The translations under genes and the position numbers were made by a program. Below the pieces are notes generated by a model, which had not been told where the DNA came from, searched no databases, and worked only from the letters and a program-made list of their open reading frames with translations. This document shows positions 19,178-29,071 of a stretch of DNA of 64,000 bases, piece by piece (within the stretch, counting starts at the first letter, position 1; every line of letters begins with the position of its first letter). Origin of the DNA: Saprospiraceae bacterium (lineage in GTDB: Bacteria; Bacteroidota; Bacteroidia; Chitinophagales; Saprospiraceae). The stretch spans positions 69,369 through 133,368 of the forward strand of contig JADJVK010000012.1 in NCBI GenBank assembly GCA_016710625.1. The letters are read 5' to 3'.

Positions 19178-20830
19178 TTATTTTACAATAACCACTTTTT
19201 TCAAAAAAGAACGATTATTCGTTTTTACTGTTAAAAAATAGATTCCAGCATCTAAATTAGTGGTTTCTATTGCATGAACTCCATTATTTTCAAATTCAGT
19301 ATTTACCACAGTTTGCCCTACTTGGTTGGTCAAAATGATGTTCCCTTGATTGATGGCAATATCTTTAATTTCGATATTAATTTTATCATTAGCTGGGTTT
19401 GGAAAAACTTCTATTTTACTATCCTCTATCACTTGAGTTGCTGTTGGAGTTGGGCAAACTTGATAACTAAAAGAGACAGTGCCATTTTTTAAATTTGGCT
19501 TTTCATCTTTTGGCAAAACTGCATTTACAAAATCAACAGTCGCACAATCTGGCGTCACACTGACTCTCAAATGCCCAGATCCTTTCAGGCTTGTGCCTGT
19601 ATAATATTTTTGAGCAAAATCGGTATATCCAATGCTGTAAGATGAATCACTAGGCATTGGAACGGTATTATAAACTATGCCATCTAACTTTTCATAAGAA
19701 TATAAATGGTCATGTCCTTGAAACAATATATTTACTTGATTATCAATTAATAATTGGTGAATCGGTTTTCCCCATCCTGATCTTTCTTTATCAAAATCAT
19801 AAGAGCCCTTCTTTGATTTACCTCCCCATTCAAATAAAGGTGCATTGACGACACCTCCTCTGGTTTCACCATGAGTATGATGGATGAAAACAAATTTATA
19901 TTTTGATTTACTCATTTCGAGTGTTTTTATAAACCAATCATATTGCTTTTTTCCTAAAGTCCAGTCCCATTCTGTAGGTTTGACGACACCTGAAATACTT
20001 TGATAACGGTAGGCATCTAATACAACAAATTGCACATCACCCCAAGTCCAAGCATAATAATTTTCGGGAAAGCCAATATTAAAGGGTTCTTGATCGGTAT
20101 TTCCAGAATAGAAATTATTGGGGTAAGGATTTGGATAATAGAATTTTCTCCATTCGGTGCCATATTGTGCAATATTCATTGGAGGCGTTTGGTTTAAATA
20201 ATAATTATTTTCCCCTTCGTGATTCCCAAGGCAAACAAACAAAGGTGCTGAATTACAGACTCTTGTAAAATATTGCAAATAATCTTTGTGCAACAAATTC
20301 ATATCGCTACTGGTTGTTTCGTCAGGAGTGTGATCATCGCCAAAGACATCCCCCAAAGTGAGCATAAAATCTGGTTTGTCTTTCACCTGATTGCCAATGG
20401 CTAATTCATATAAAGGTCTGTGTCCTTTTTTATCGTATAAATGCTCATCCGCCTCAATGGTGAAAGTAAAAGAGCTGCCCAAAGCCCTTTGGGTGTAAAA
20501 ACTATGTTCTGCCCCTTCGGAATATAATAATTCACCAATTTTTCGATAACGTGTTCTGTAATAATACTTTGTATTGGGTTGTAAATTTGTAAAATCTGCT
20601 TCCAAGGTTTTTCTAGCTTCTGTCAAAGTTGGCGTAGTGGAGCCAGTATAAATTCCTGAAACGGTGCCATATTCAAAATAAACTTGATTGGTTTGCTCAA
20701 AATAAACATTTATTGAAATAGAATTATCAGTTGGTCTTCCCAAAATTTCAGTAAATGGAAGTTGTGCTTGAATTTTTAGTGCAGCAGTTATAATTGAAAT
20801 TATTAATACTATTTTTTTCATTAAATTCAT
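19178..20830 (-). CDS. Purple acid phosphatase-like metallophosphoesterase with T9SS domain
   Basis: About 550 residues. Signal peptide, then a fibronectin-III-like N-terminal domain (AYFEYGTVSGIY-type; NTKYYYRTRYRKIGE) as in purple acid phosphatases, then the calcineurin-like core: TLGDVFGDDH, CLGNHEGEN, FIHHTHGE and FQGHDHLYS are the metal-binding blocks. A T9SS type A domain closes the protein (VFPNPANDKINIEI to KKVVIVK). The ATG at 20830 follows the upstream stop directly; an ATG at 20821 is also possible. Paralogue of the next gene upstream. Likely releases phosphate from organic esters outside the cell. Confidence 0.92.
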   Translation of the reverse strand: MNLMKKIVLIISIITAALKIQAQLPFTEILGRPTDNSISINVYFEQTNQVYFEYGTVSGIYTGSTTPTLTEARKTLEADFTNLQPNTKYYYRTRYRKIGELLYSEGAEHSFYTQRALGSSFTFTIEADEHLYDKKGHRPLYELAIGNQVKDKPDFMLTLGDVFGDDHTPDETTSSDMNLLHKDYLQYFTRVCNSAPLFVCLGNHEGENNYYLNQTPPMNIAQYGTEWRKFYYPNPYPNNFYSGNTDQEPFNIGFPENYYAWTWGDVQFVVLDAYRYQSISGVVKPTEWDWTLGKKQYDWFIKTLEMSKSKYKFVFIHHTHGETRGGVVNAPLFEWGGKSKKGSYDFDKERSGWGKPIHQLLIDNQVNILFQGHDHLYSYEKLDGIVYNTVPMPSDSSYSIGYTDFAQKYYTGTSLKGSGHLRVSVTPDCATVDFVNAVLPKDEKPNLKNGTVSFSYQVCPTPTATQVIEDSKIEVFPNPANDKINIEIKDIAINQGNIILTNQVGQTVVNTEFENNGVHAIETTNLDAGIYFLTVKTNNRSFLKKVVIVK

Positions 20831-20831
20831 T

Positions 20832-22532
20832 TTAATAAGTAACATTAATCATTTTTTTAGTCAATGATTGACCTTCAATCTGTAAACTATAAAAATAAAC
20901 ACCAGGGTTGATTTGGCTGCCATTTTGGTTGGTAGAATCCCACTCCACATTGTAATCACCAGCAGTATATTCCTGATTATCAATTACTTTTTTAACAAGT
21001 TTACCATTGATATCAAAAATCGAAATACTCACTTTTGTTTTCTCCGTTATGCTAAAATTGATATTCGTTTTATTTTGAAACGGATTTGGTGCATTATTTC
21101 CCAAACTTCCGTTGCTCAATTTTATCTCATTTGATTCGGAAATAATACAAGGCTTAACAACGTAACTATTTGATATTGAACGGTTTTTTCGAACACTATT
21201 TTCGTCTTTTGGCAAATAAGTTCTCACATAATCTACTTTAACTGAATCTGCATTTACTGAAATATTCAAATGGCCTGCATTTGCAGCAAAGTCACCTTTC
21301 AAATAACCATATTCGGCAGCTTGATTCTTGGTATAACCTGGATAACTTGGTTGTGGAACTAGTTGATAGACAATACAATCCAAATCTTGTTTTGCATAAA
21401 AATGGTCGTGACCATGAAAATAAATTGAAACATTATTTTCAACCATAATATCGTGAATTGGCTTATACCAGCCTGGTCTGTTATTTGCAAAACCCGGAGT
21501 CCCATCTGCATTCAAACCACCCCATTCGTATAAGGAAGCAAATTCAATTCCGCCTCTCATGGAAGGGGCACCACCCACTAGATTATGAGAAAAAACAAAC
21601 TTGAATTTTGATTTACTGTTTTCTAATGTAGAACGAAACCATTTGTATTGCTTTTCCCCTAAAGTCTGATTCCAACTATTATTTCCTTGTTTTTTATTGG
21701 TGTAATAAAATGGATCTAATACAACAAACAAGGCATCTCCCCATTCGAAAGCATAATAATTTTCTCTTACGCCTTGAAATGGATATTGAGTGGTATCACC
21801 TGAATAAAAACTATTTGGATAAGGGTTTGGATAATGTATTTTTCGCAATTTTGTATCCCAAACGGTTATGTTATTTTCTGTTCCATTGAGATTGTATCCC
21901 CATTCTCCCTCATGATTCCCCATCGCCATCAACAAAGGAGTGGAATGGCATGATAAATCATAAAATGATCGCATATATAAAACCCTTTCTTCTATTGTAT
22001 TATAGTTGATTACAGGCAATTTTTCTGACATAAAAATATCCCCCAAATCCACCATGAAATCAGCTTTGTCCAAATATTGGTTTTTCATACATAAATCATA
22101 GACTAAGCTATCCGAGTTTTCATCCATATGAGGATCCGCTTGAACAATAAAATTAAAAGTAGTTCCTTTCGGTTTTTGGGTATTAAAATAATGTTCCTTT
22201 CCTGCAAGATAGGTGGTCATTCCAGCTGTTTTATATCTTGTTCGATAGTAATATTTTGTATTTGGTGACAAATTGGCAAAGTCAATATCAACAGGAATAC
22301 TTTTAGAAAAAGACTGATTTGCAGTCTGTTGGGTATAATTTCCAGATGCTATACCCCACTCAAAGTAAGCATCCACATCGGTATCAAATAATAAATTGAC
22401 AGTAATTGATTTATCGGTTGGTCTTCCCAAAATTTCTGAAACTTTTTGACCAAAACTTTGGCTTGTTTTTGTCAAGAATATAACAATACTTAACCACAAT
22501 AATCTATTGAAACAACGAAAATTATGCTGCAT
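20832..22532 (-). CDS. Purple acid phosphatase-like metallophosphoesterase with sorting domain (paralogue)
   Basis: About 566 residues with the same architecture as its downstream neighbour: signal peptide (SQSFGQ), FnIII-like domain opening SEILGRPTDKSITVNL, metal blocks VDLGDIFM, AMGNHEGEW, FSHNLVGG and YFHGHDHFYA, and a C-terminal FlgD-type/T9SS domain (NAPNPFQNKTNINF to KKMINVTY). The two genes probably arose by tandem duplication, with the shared opening EILGRPTD. The ATG at 22532 is preferred over GTG at 22538. Confidence 0.92.
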   Translation of the reverse strand: MQHNFRCFNRLLWLSIVIFLTKTSQSFGQKVSEILGRPTDKSITVNLLFDTDVDAYFEWGIASGNYTQQTANQSFSKSIPVDIDFANLSPNTKYYYRTRYKTAGMTTYLAGKEHYFNTQKPKGTTFNFIVQADPHMDENSDSLVYDLCMKNQYLDKADFMVDLGDIFMSEKLPVINYNTIEERVLYMRSFYDLSCHSTPLLMAMGNHEGEWGYNLNGTENNITVWDTKLRKIHYPNPYPNSFYSGDTTQYPFQGVRENYYAFEWGDALFVVLDPFYYTNKKQGNNSWNQTLGEKQYKWFRSTLENSKSKFKFVFSHNLVGGAPSMRGGIEFASLYEWGGLNADGTPGFANNRPGWYKPIHDIMVENNVSIYFHGHDHFYAKQDLDCIVYQLVPQPSYPGYTKNQAAEYGYLKGDFAANAGHLNISVNADSVKVDYVRTYLPKDENSVRKNRSISNSYVVKPCIISESNEIKLSNGSLGNNAPNPFQNKTNINFSITEKTKVSISIFDINGKLVKKVIDNQEYTAGDYNVEWDSTNQNGSQINPGVYFYSLQIEGQSLTKKMINVTY

Positions 22533-22605
22533 AAACACTAACTTAAATAATATAATGATTTAAAAAATATTTGCTCAATTCCTGTTTTAATGAGGTTTTA
22601 AAAAA

Positions 22606-23844
22606 TTATTGAATGATAATTTTCTTTGATAAAATACCATTATTACAACTTAAATTCAGGAAATAAATTCCTTTTGGAAAATTCTGAATATCTATTTTAG
22701 ATTGCTTTTGGGTAGAAAAGAATACTGTTTTCCCAATAATATTTTGAATTTCAATTTGTTGCACCTCATGATCAAATGACTCATAATAATCGATATGAAT
22801 AATATCATTTGCTGGATTTGGATATACATTCACCAAATTCTCGTCCAACTGTAGGTAATTTGTCGCAGTTGTGCCACCAACAGTATATCTTACAACGACT
22901 TCGTTATCCAAAATCACATTAGTGCTCCAAATGAATTGAGCATCCGCAGTTGCATTATCAAATATATCCGTAAAATTGGTGTAGGCAGGTTTATTATTCA
23001 CCCCAATTGTTGCATTGGAATAAGTTGATGCATTGGGCCAGCTACTATCATCAAAGCTAGGCATCATCCAATTACTCGGTTTTTTCCAATGTAAAGCATA
23101 ATATTTAGTGCCATCATTAGAGTCTTGAGTACTGCAATCACTACTTAACCTTTGAGTCCCAATTTCTTTTGGACAATTCAAATCAGTAATTGGGGAAGTA
23201 TAAAAAGTCTGTGCTTTCCAATTCTTATCCGTAATGGCAATGATTTTGTTTGTATTATCTTTGAAAACTGCAACCATTCCGCCATCCCCATCATGATAGG
23301 CAAATCCACCATTTAATTCTGAGCCCAATCCTAGATTTTCTTCCCAATCTACCAATTGGATAGCAATTGTAAATGGCTTTTTGACTTTGAATCGAACAAT
23401 GCTAGAATTAAATTGAGTAAATGGCACTTTATCTTTCCCAACTGCCACTCCGTTGATATACATTTCGAAGTAATTATCCGCAAATAGGTAAGCAGTGATC
23501 ACTTCCCCATCCGAATCAATATTCACAATGTCTGAGCCATTTAATGCTGCTAAAGCGGCTGTTGCATTTGCATAATTTGCTCCAATACATGCATTGTGCA
23601 AATCAGATGAAAATGGAAATGCTGTATTGGTAAAATTCACTTCTGCTGGTACAGTCCATACTGAATTATCAGTTGCGGTAATTGTTCCTAAGCCGCTAAT
23701 TCTTCCTCCTGTGCAGGTATATAAATTTGTTGTTGTGGTATTCGCTTTACCTTGTGTGACAGCGGCTGTCCCTTTATATTGACCCAATAAATCAGCAGAT
23801 ATAGAGCATAGCACAGCTATTAAGAAAAAAGTATATTTACTCAT
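22606..23844 (-). CDS. Secreted protein of unknown function with T9SS domain
   Basis: A 412-residue protein with a signal peptide (CSISADLLGQ) and a T9SS type A domain (VNVYPNPANDIIHIDYYE to KKIIIQ). The middle has a galactose-binding-like pattern: ADNYFEMYINGVAVGKDKVP, FDDSSWPNASTYS and a long aromatic-rich stretch with Cys pairs, similar to beta-sandwich domains that accompany hydrolases. No catalytic motif recognised. It starts on the base before the stop of the YHYH gene, so it is co-transcribed with it. Confidence 0.8.
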   Translation of the reverse strand: MSKYTFFLIAVLCSISADLLGQYKGTAAVTQGKANTTTTNLYTCTGGRISGLGTITATDNSVWTVPAEVNFTNTAFPFSSDLHNACIGANYANATAALAALNGSDIVNIDSDGEVITAYLFADNYFEMYINGVAVGKDKVPFTQFNSSIVRFKVKKPFTIAIQLVDWEENLGLGSELNGGFAYHDGDGGMVAVFKDNTNKIIAITDKNWKAQTFYTSPITDLNCPKEIGTQRLSSDCSTQDSNDGTKYYALHWKKPSNWMMPSFDDSSWPNASTYSNATIGVNNKPAYTNFTDIFDNATADAQFIWSTNVILDNEVVVRYTVGGTTATNYLQLDENLVNVYPNPANDIIHIDYYESFDHEVQQIEIQNIIGKTVFFSTQKQSKIDIQNFPKGIYFLNLSCNNGILSKKIIIQ

Positions 23845-25159
23845 TTATTCAATTATTATTTTTTTAATAACCATTCCACTTTCAAATTGCAATTTTAAGC
23901 AGTAAGCACCTTTAGGGTAGTTATTCAAATTTATTGTTGGTGTAAAACTTGAGCTTTCCATCATTTTTTTACCCTCCAAAGTATATAATTGCATTTGTTT
24001 AAATTCATTTTCTAATCCAGGCTGCTTTAGTTGAATGGTCAACCTATCGCTACTTGGATTTGGGAAAACGGAAACCAGTTGCTCATTAGAAATAATTTCA
24101 TTTATTGCGGTTGGTAAAACACAATTCACATAACCATTATATGTAGCAGTAGTTGTACCTGTTGGGCTTACAAAGTTGAAAATGTAATTTTTTCCATTTG
24201 CCCAATTGTAGTCCACTGAATAATTTTGGTTATTCAATGTGTAATTCAAAGTATATCCATTTTTATTGGCGTTGGGAACACAGCTCGTAATCACAGCACC
24301 TTTTAAAGGCGTCAATGATGGTCGGATGGGTTTTGCAGCAGCTTGTGGAACGATTTGCAAAGTAGTATCTTCTGTTACTTTTCCCACCATATTTCCAATC
24401 ATGTATGGTACAGTAGCAGTACCGTGATAATGATAAACGCCATTATCATAATGTCCATGATTGGCATCCAAAGCTTTCATATTTGAGCCATCTGGCTCTT
24501 TGCTACCATAAATTGCAAATCCATCCAATGCATAAGCAATTGGCAATGTCAAAGTGGTGTTATCGTATAAATGCAATGGGGCATTATGGTAATGATAATC
24601 GTCAGCTCTTCCGCAGTGTCCGCCCCAGTTGTCTAACTGTCCATCTAAAAAAGCATCCACTCCAGTATTGGTGTAAGGATTGAAAATTGCGATTCCATTC
24701 ACTGCTATCGCAATTGCACCTCTCAAAAAGTGCATTTGATTTACTGGAACTGGCGTTGCAGCAATTTCAGGATTTAATGGAATACTCCATGCATTTGCTC
24801 CAACATAGCATTGAGGAATTGGCACTTGTTGTTGCCAAGCTGTAATGCCTTTCATCATATCGTGAGTAGTAGGGATTCCCTTTCGATTCCACATAGAAAT
24901 ATTGGTTATCCCATCTCGTATTCACATTTGGTTTGAAGGGTTTGAATGCTTCATCCATTACTTTAGGATCGGTGCCATTCAGCATTTTGTAAGAAAAAGC
25001 AGACAAAACCAATATAGAAAAAACTGCAAATAATGGCTGACTGAGTTTGTAATTGATATTCAAGAAATTGAATTTCATTGACATTAAAAAAACCAATAAT
25101 ACCAACAACAAAAGGCTTGCTTTCCATACTTTACTTTCTGGAACAAGCACTCTTTTCAT
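23845..25159 (-). CDS. YHYH domain protein with T9SS domain, frame broken once
   Basis: A membrane-anchored N-terminus (two hydrophobic segments, MKRVLVPESKVW...) leads into a YHYH domain: GIPTTHDMMKGITAWQQQVP, GHCGRADDYHYHNAPLH and GHYDNGVYHYHGT are the hallmark His-rich motifs. A T9SS type A domain ends it (SVFPNPSSDRLTIQL to KKIIIE). The frame shifts at a G3 run (plus-strand CCC 24878-24880): a two-G run would give the family's KGIP sequence. The open pieces are 25183-24767 and 24894-23845. YHYH proteins are extracellular and of unknown function, perhaps metal-binding. First gene of the cargo run. Confidence 0.85.
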
Positions 25160-25222
25160 GAAAATTGATTTTTTTTGTAACAATAAAACTTTATGACTAT
25201 TAAGATTAAAAAAGGTTTAACC

Positions 25223-25248
25223 AAGATTATAAAAAAAGTTATAATCTT
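25223..25248. promoter_or_regulatory. Inverted repeat upstream of the T9SS cargo operon
   Basis: AAGATTATAA (25223-25232) and TTATAATCTT (25239-25248) are perfect 10-bp inverted arms around a 6-bp A-rich spacer, in the divergent region between the cargo operon and the thioredoxin-like gene. It may be an operator or an RNA hairpin. No regulator can be named. Confidence 0.45.
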
Positions 25249-25353
25249 TAAATAAAGACATTCATATCTTTTATTATTGCTTTAAATTGTCTTAATTTTG
25301 AACTTTTATAAAAAAAATTTATTTCATTATTGAGTTAATTTTATAAAAGATAA

Positions 25354-25929
25354 ATGATGAAAAAAGTAGATTACAAAGCATATTATAGTAAGTCTATCGA
25401 CTTTGAAACTTACCTGAAAAATATGGAAGCGGAGATTGGGTTGGGCATTGTAAATGATCATTCACAATATGTTCCTCAAAATTTACAAAGAGTGAAAAGA
25501 ATTGGGAAAACCATCAAACTACATCCCGAAATCGTTGCTGCTGCAGAAGGTTTGAAACAAAAAATTCACTGGTTGGTCATCACGGAGCATTGGTGTGGAG
25601 ATGCAGCTCAATTGGTTCCGATTATGAATGCAATTGCTGAGAAATCAAATGGAAATATTGATTTTAGGCTGATTTATAGAGATGAAAATCCAGATTTAAT
25701 AGCAGCTCATTTAACAAATGGCACTTTGTCGATTCCGATATTGCTTCAACTAGATGAAAATTTTGAATTACTAAAATCTTGGGGTCCTCGACCTAAGGCT
25801 TGTGTTGATTATGTGGAAGAATTAAAGAAAGTACCTAATTATCAAGTAGATATCAAAGAAAAATTGCAAAAGTGGTATTCTGATGATAAAGGAAATGCTG
25901 CCCAAAACGAATTATTAACATTGTTATAA
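25354..25929 (+). CDS. Thioredoxin family protein
   Basis: A 191-residue cytosolic protein of the Bacteroidota thioredoxin-like family. The motif HWCGDAAQLVPIM near residue 79 replaces the CxxC pair by CGDA, so only one active-site Cys remains. Later motifs LSIPILLQLD and WGPRPKAC fit the family. Such proteins are common but of unknown substrate; classic disulfide reduction by two Cys is unlikely. A strong terminator follows. Confidence 0.87.
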   Translation: MMKKVDYKAYYSKSIDFETYLKNMEAEIGLGIVNDHSQYVPQNLQRVKRIGKTIKLHPEIVAAAEGLKQKIHWLVITEHWCGDAAQLVPIMNAIAEKSNGNIDFRLIYRDENPDLIAAHLTNGTLSIPILLQLDENFELLKSWGPRPKACVDYVEELKKVPNYQVDIKEKLQKWYSDDKGNAAQNELLTLL

Positions 25930-25967
25930 TCATTTTAATAACAATTCAGTTTTATTCAAAAATTTAT

Positions 25968-26013
25968 ATTACCTTAGTTTAGAACTCTATGTTCGGAACT
26001 AAGGTAATTTTTT
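25968..26013 (+). terminator. Rho-independent terminator
   Basis: ATTACCTTAGTT pairs with AACTAAGGTAAT (25997-26008), a 12-bp stem, with TTTTTT at the 3' side. It ends the thioredoxin-like transcript. Confidence 0.85.
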
Positions 26014-26042
26014 ATTAATCTAATTGTAATTAAAATACATTT

Positions 26043-26519
26043 ATGAATATCGCTGCTCAAATAGCCAATAATATTAGAGGTGTCTATTTCGGTGGAAATT
26101 GGACAGTTTCCAATATGAAGGAACACTTGGCTTCTGTAAATTTCACTCAAGCCACAACTCAAGTATTTGGATTCAATACAATTGCGACTTTGCTATTCCA
26201 TTCCAATTATTACATAGAAGCTGCAATGCAAGTTTTAAATGGATTACCATTGACATCAAGTGATAAGTTTAGTTTTACTCATCCGCCGTTGCACTCAGAA
26301 GCAGATTGGCAAAATATGCTCGAAAAGTCTTGGGAGCAGGCAGAACAATTTGCAAAATTAGTGGAGCAGTTGCCGGATAGTCAATTGTTTGAAGATTTTT
26401 CAGATAAAAAATATGGCAGTTATTTCCGCAATCTGCAAGGAATTATTGAGCATACCCATTACCATTTAGGGCAGATAGTTTTGATTAAAAAAATAATTCT
26501 TCAAGAAAGTGAAAAATAA
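26043..26519 (+). CDS. DinB family protein
   Basis: A 158-residue four-helix-bundle protein. Three metal-ligand His positions are visible: LLFHSNYY near residue 54, and the EHTHYHLGQI motif near 142. DinB/YfiT proteins bind metal and often act in thiol-dependent detoxification; its substrate is unknown. It lies between a terminator and the sigma factor gene, apparently on its own transcript. Confidence 0.85.
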   Translation: MNIAAQIANNIRGVYFGGNWTVSNMKEHLASVNFTQATTQVFGFNTIATLLFHSNYYIEAAMQVLNGLPLTSSDKFSFTHPPLHSEADWQNMLEKSWEQAEQFAKLVEQLPDSQLFEDFSDKKYGSYFRNLQGIIEHTHYHLGQIVLIKKIILQESEK

Positions 26520-26649
26520 TTAACTACTTCAACTAATTGTAAATGAATTGTTTAAGATTTAATTCTAAAAAAAAATTATTTATTTTCATAGCACTTTACA
26601 ACTAAATTAAAATCCCCCTCGTCATTAATTGTATCAAAGCAAGTGGAAA

Positions 26650-27216
26650 ATGAAAATTGTAGATATAAATTATGATTTAAGCAGATTGATTCAGTTGGCT
26701 CAAAGTAAAGACCGACAGGCTCAATCGGCTATCTACAAGAAATTTTCGCCAAGGATGTTCAGTGTTTGTCGCCAATATTTAAAGGATGAACAAAAAGCGG
26801 AAGATTTGTTGGTTACTGCGTTCATGAAAGTTTTTACACATATAGATAAATTTGAAAACAAAGGTAGTTTTGAAGGATGGATTAGGAGAATCATGGTGAA
26901 CGAATGTATTTCTTACTTAAGGGTGAATAAAAAAATTTACTACACAGAAGAAGAAAACTTTAAAGAAGAAAGTGCCAACGATTTAGAAATTCAGAGTTCA
27001 GTTGAAGAAATTCAATACATGATTGACTCATTACCAGTGGGTTGTAAGATGGTTTTCAATCTTTATGCTATTGATGGATACAAACACAAAGAAATTGCAG
27101 AAATGCTTGATATAGAAGAAGGTACTTCAAAATCTCAATTAGCTTATGCAAGAAAAATGTTGCAAGCTATGATCACTGATTCAAATAAATTGAAAAATGG
27201 AACACAAAATAGATAA
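26650..27216 (+). CDS. ECF-type RNA polymerase sigma factor
   Basis: About 188 residues from the ATG at 26650; a TTG at 26629 is also in frame. Region 2 is YLKDEQKAEDLLVTAFMKVF and GSFEGWIRRIMVNECISYLR; region 4 is SLPVGCKMVFNLYAIDGYKHKEIAEML ... GTSKSQLAYARKML. It overlaps the next gene by 20 bp, and that gene encodes a single-pass membrane protein with anti-sigma features, so the pair probably forms a signal unit. Confidence 0.92.
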   Translation: MKIVDINYDLSRLIQLAQSKDRQAQSAIYKKFSPRMFSVCRQYLKDEQKAEDLLVTAFMKVFTHIDKFENKGSFEGWIRRIMVNECISYLRVNKKIYYTEEENFKEESANDLEIQSSVEEIQYMIDSLPVGCKMVFNLYAIDGYKHKEIAEMLDIEEGTSKSQLAYARKMLQAMITDSNKLKNGTQNR

Positions 27217-27949
27217 AAATTTTAAGCAACAATTGGACCAAAGAAGTCTGAATCCTAACCCCGCTGCATGGGATCGTTTGGATGCGATGTTGTCAATAGA
27301 AGAAAAGAAAAAGCCAATCTTTTTTAGGTCTTGGATGGCTATTGCGGCAGGATTTGTTGGGCTATTAATCATTATTCTTATTGGTTTCCAATTTGCTGAA
27401 AAAGAAGTGCAACCGATTGTAAATAATCAGATTGAACAAAATAATTTGAATGCAACAATTGAAAACAAGCCATCAAAACCATTAATTCAACAAGAAAATA
27501 CGGTGGTTGAAAATAATTCAGGAAACCAACCAACACAACCAATTATTTCGAGCAATAGAGTAAATAACAAGGTAGAAAAGTTGGAAAATTACGTTCCAAA
27601 AAATGAAATGGCACCAAAAAATATGGAATCTTCTGAAACGATTTTAACCACAAATAATAAGGAGCAAACGAAAACTCCTTCAGTTGTACAAATGCCTGAA
27701 AACAAGCAAAAAGAGCAAGAAACAATATCTGTAAAGCCTTTGAATATTGAAAATAAAGTGGCGACTATTGAACTTAAAAATGCTCCTTCTAAGATTACAA
27801 AAAGGAAAATAACAGTTGACCCAAACATGCTTTTATCTAGTGTAGAAGAGGATAGAAAGACCATTTTGCAAAGGGTATTGGTCGCTGCAAACAACACAGG
27901 ATCAAATTTTTACCTTAAAGTAGCTACCAGAAATATCGACATACAATAA
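27197..27949 (+). CDS. Single-pass membrane protein, anti-sigma-factor-like
   Basis: A 250-residue protein with a cytosolic N-terminus containing NPNPAAWDRLDAML, a motif common in Bacteroidota sigma-partner proteins, one transmembrane helix near residues 48-65, and a long Asn/Gln/Lys-rich, probably disordered periplasmic part. It overlaps the sigma gene by 20 bp. Probable sequestration of the sigma factor at the membrane is inferred from context; there is no classic ZAS zinc motif. Confidence 0.75.
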   Translation: MEHKIDKNFKQQLDQRSLNPNPAAWDRLDAMLSIEEKKKPIFFRSWMAIAAGFVGLLIIILIGFQFAEKEVQPIVNNQIEQNNLNATIENKPSKPLIQQENTVVENNSGNQPTQPIISSNRVNNKVEKLENYVPKNEMAPKNMESSETILTTNNKEQTKTPSVVQMPENKQKEQETISVKPLNIENKVATIELKNAPSKITKRKITVDPNMLLSSVEEDRKTILQRVLVAANNTGSNFYLKVATRNIDIQ

Positions 27950-27982
27950 TCAATTTTTTAAATAACAATAAATCTATTAAAT

Positions 27983-29021
27983 ATGAAAAATTTGAATTTC
28001 ATACTGGCAATTATTTGCCTTTTTATTAAGCGGAAAAACAATTGCACAAGTCTCATTTGAGGCTCAAGCTAAAGAGATTGCGAAGCAAATTGAAAAAATT
28101 GCGGATGAGGAAAAAACTTATCTAAAAGCTGACTTAGAGGAAATAAGCAAAAAATTGGAGTCGAATGCCATCTCAACAACTGAAGCAGAGAAACTAAGAA
28201 AAGAAGCGGCTGACAAAAGTGCTAAAAAAATAGAAGAAAGAATCGCAGCTGAACAAGAGAAATTACAAGAATTAGTACAAAACAAAGTGGATGGAAAAAT
28301 TAAGGAAAAGTCGAAAAATGAATTTGATTGGGATTTTGATTGGGCAAAAATAAAACCAAAAGAGAAAAATTATAAAGGCGAATCTAGAACTACGAGTCAA
28401 TTCATATTTGCTTTTGGAAAAAATGGTTTGATTGAAAACGATGTATGGAGTGAGGATTATTCTTTCTCAAAATCAAGGTTTTATGAATTGGGACTAAGCT
28501 GGAATACAAGGGTATTTAATACCAATAATCTGTTGCATTTGAAATATGGTTTGTCTTTTATGTTCAATAATTTAAGACCTGAAAATAACAAAATTTTCGT
28601 TCAAAATGGCAATCAAACTGCTTTAGAAACTTTTCAATATTCATTGGACAAGAGAGCTTATTTCAGAAATACACAGTTGGTGGTCCCTGTTCATTTAGAA
28701 TTTGATTTCACAAGAAGTAGAAAAATGGATGATAAAGTCTATTTCAAATCTCATAAAAGTGTTAGAGTCGGAATCGGTGGATATGCTGGTTTGAATATTG
28801 GTACTAAACAAATTATGGAGTATAAAGACAATAATAAAAACTGTGTGGAACAAGAAATAAAGGGCGGCTATAATACGAATGATTTCATTTATGGCATCAG
28901 TTCTTATATTGGCTATAAATCCATGAGTTTGTATGCAAAATATGATTTAAACCCCTTGTTTAAGAAAAATCCTATTGATCAGAATAATATATCTGTAGCC
29001 TTAAGATTTGATTTTAATTAA
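27983..29021 (+). CDS. Outer-membrane beta-barrel protein with coiled coil, frame broken once
   Basis: A signal peptide (MKNLNFILAIICLF..LLSGKTIAQ), a ~80-residue Glu/Lys/Ala-rich coiled coil, then a ~210-residue region of alternating beta-strands (TSQFIFAFGKNG, SVRVGIGGYAGLNIG, ending SVALRFDFN) typical of small outer-membrane barrels. The T5 run at 28020-28024 needs one more T to join the signal peptide to the rest; without it the open part starts at 28155. Third gene after the sigma/anti-sigma pair. A PorT-like barrel is possible; function unknown. Confidence 0.75.
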
Positions 29022-29027
29022 GAAAAA

Positions 29028-29051
29028 GGGAGTCACTTACCAGTGACCCCC
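29028..29051 (-). terminator. Terminator between convergent genes
   Basis: GGGAGTCACT / AGTGACCCCC forms a stem around TACC. On the minus strand it is followed by TTTTTCTT, so it serves the decayed peroxidase gene. Confidence 0.65.
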
Positions 29052-29071
29052 CTACTTATAAAATCTATTAA

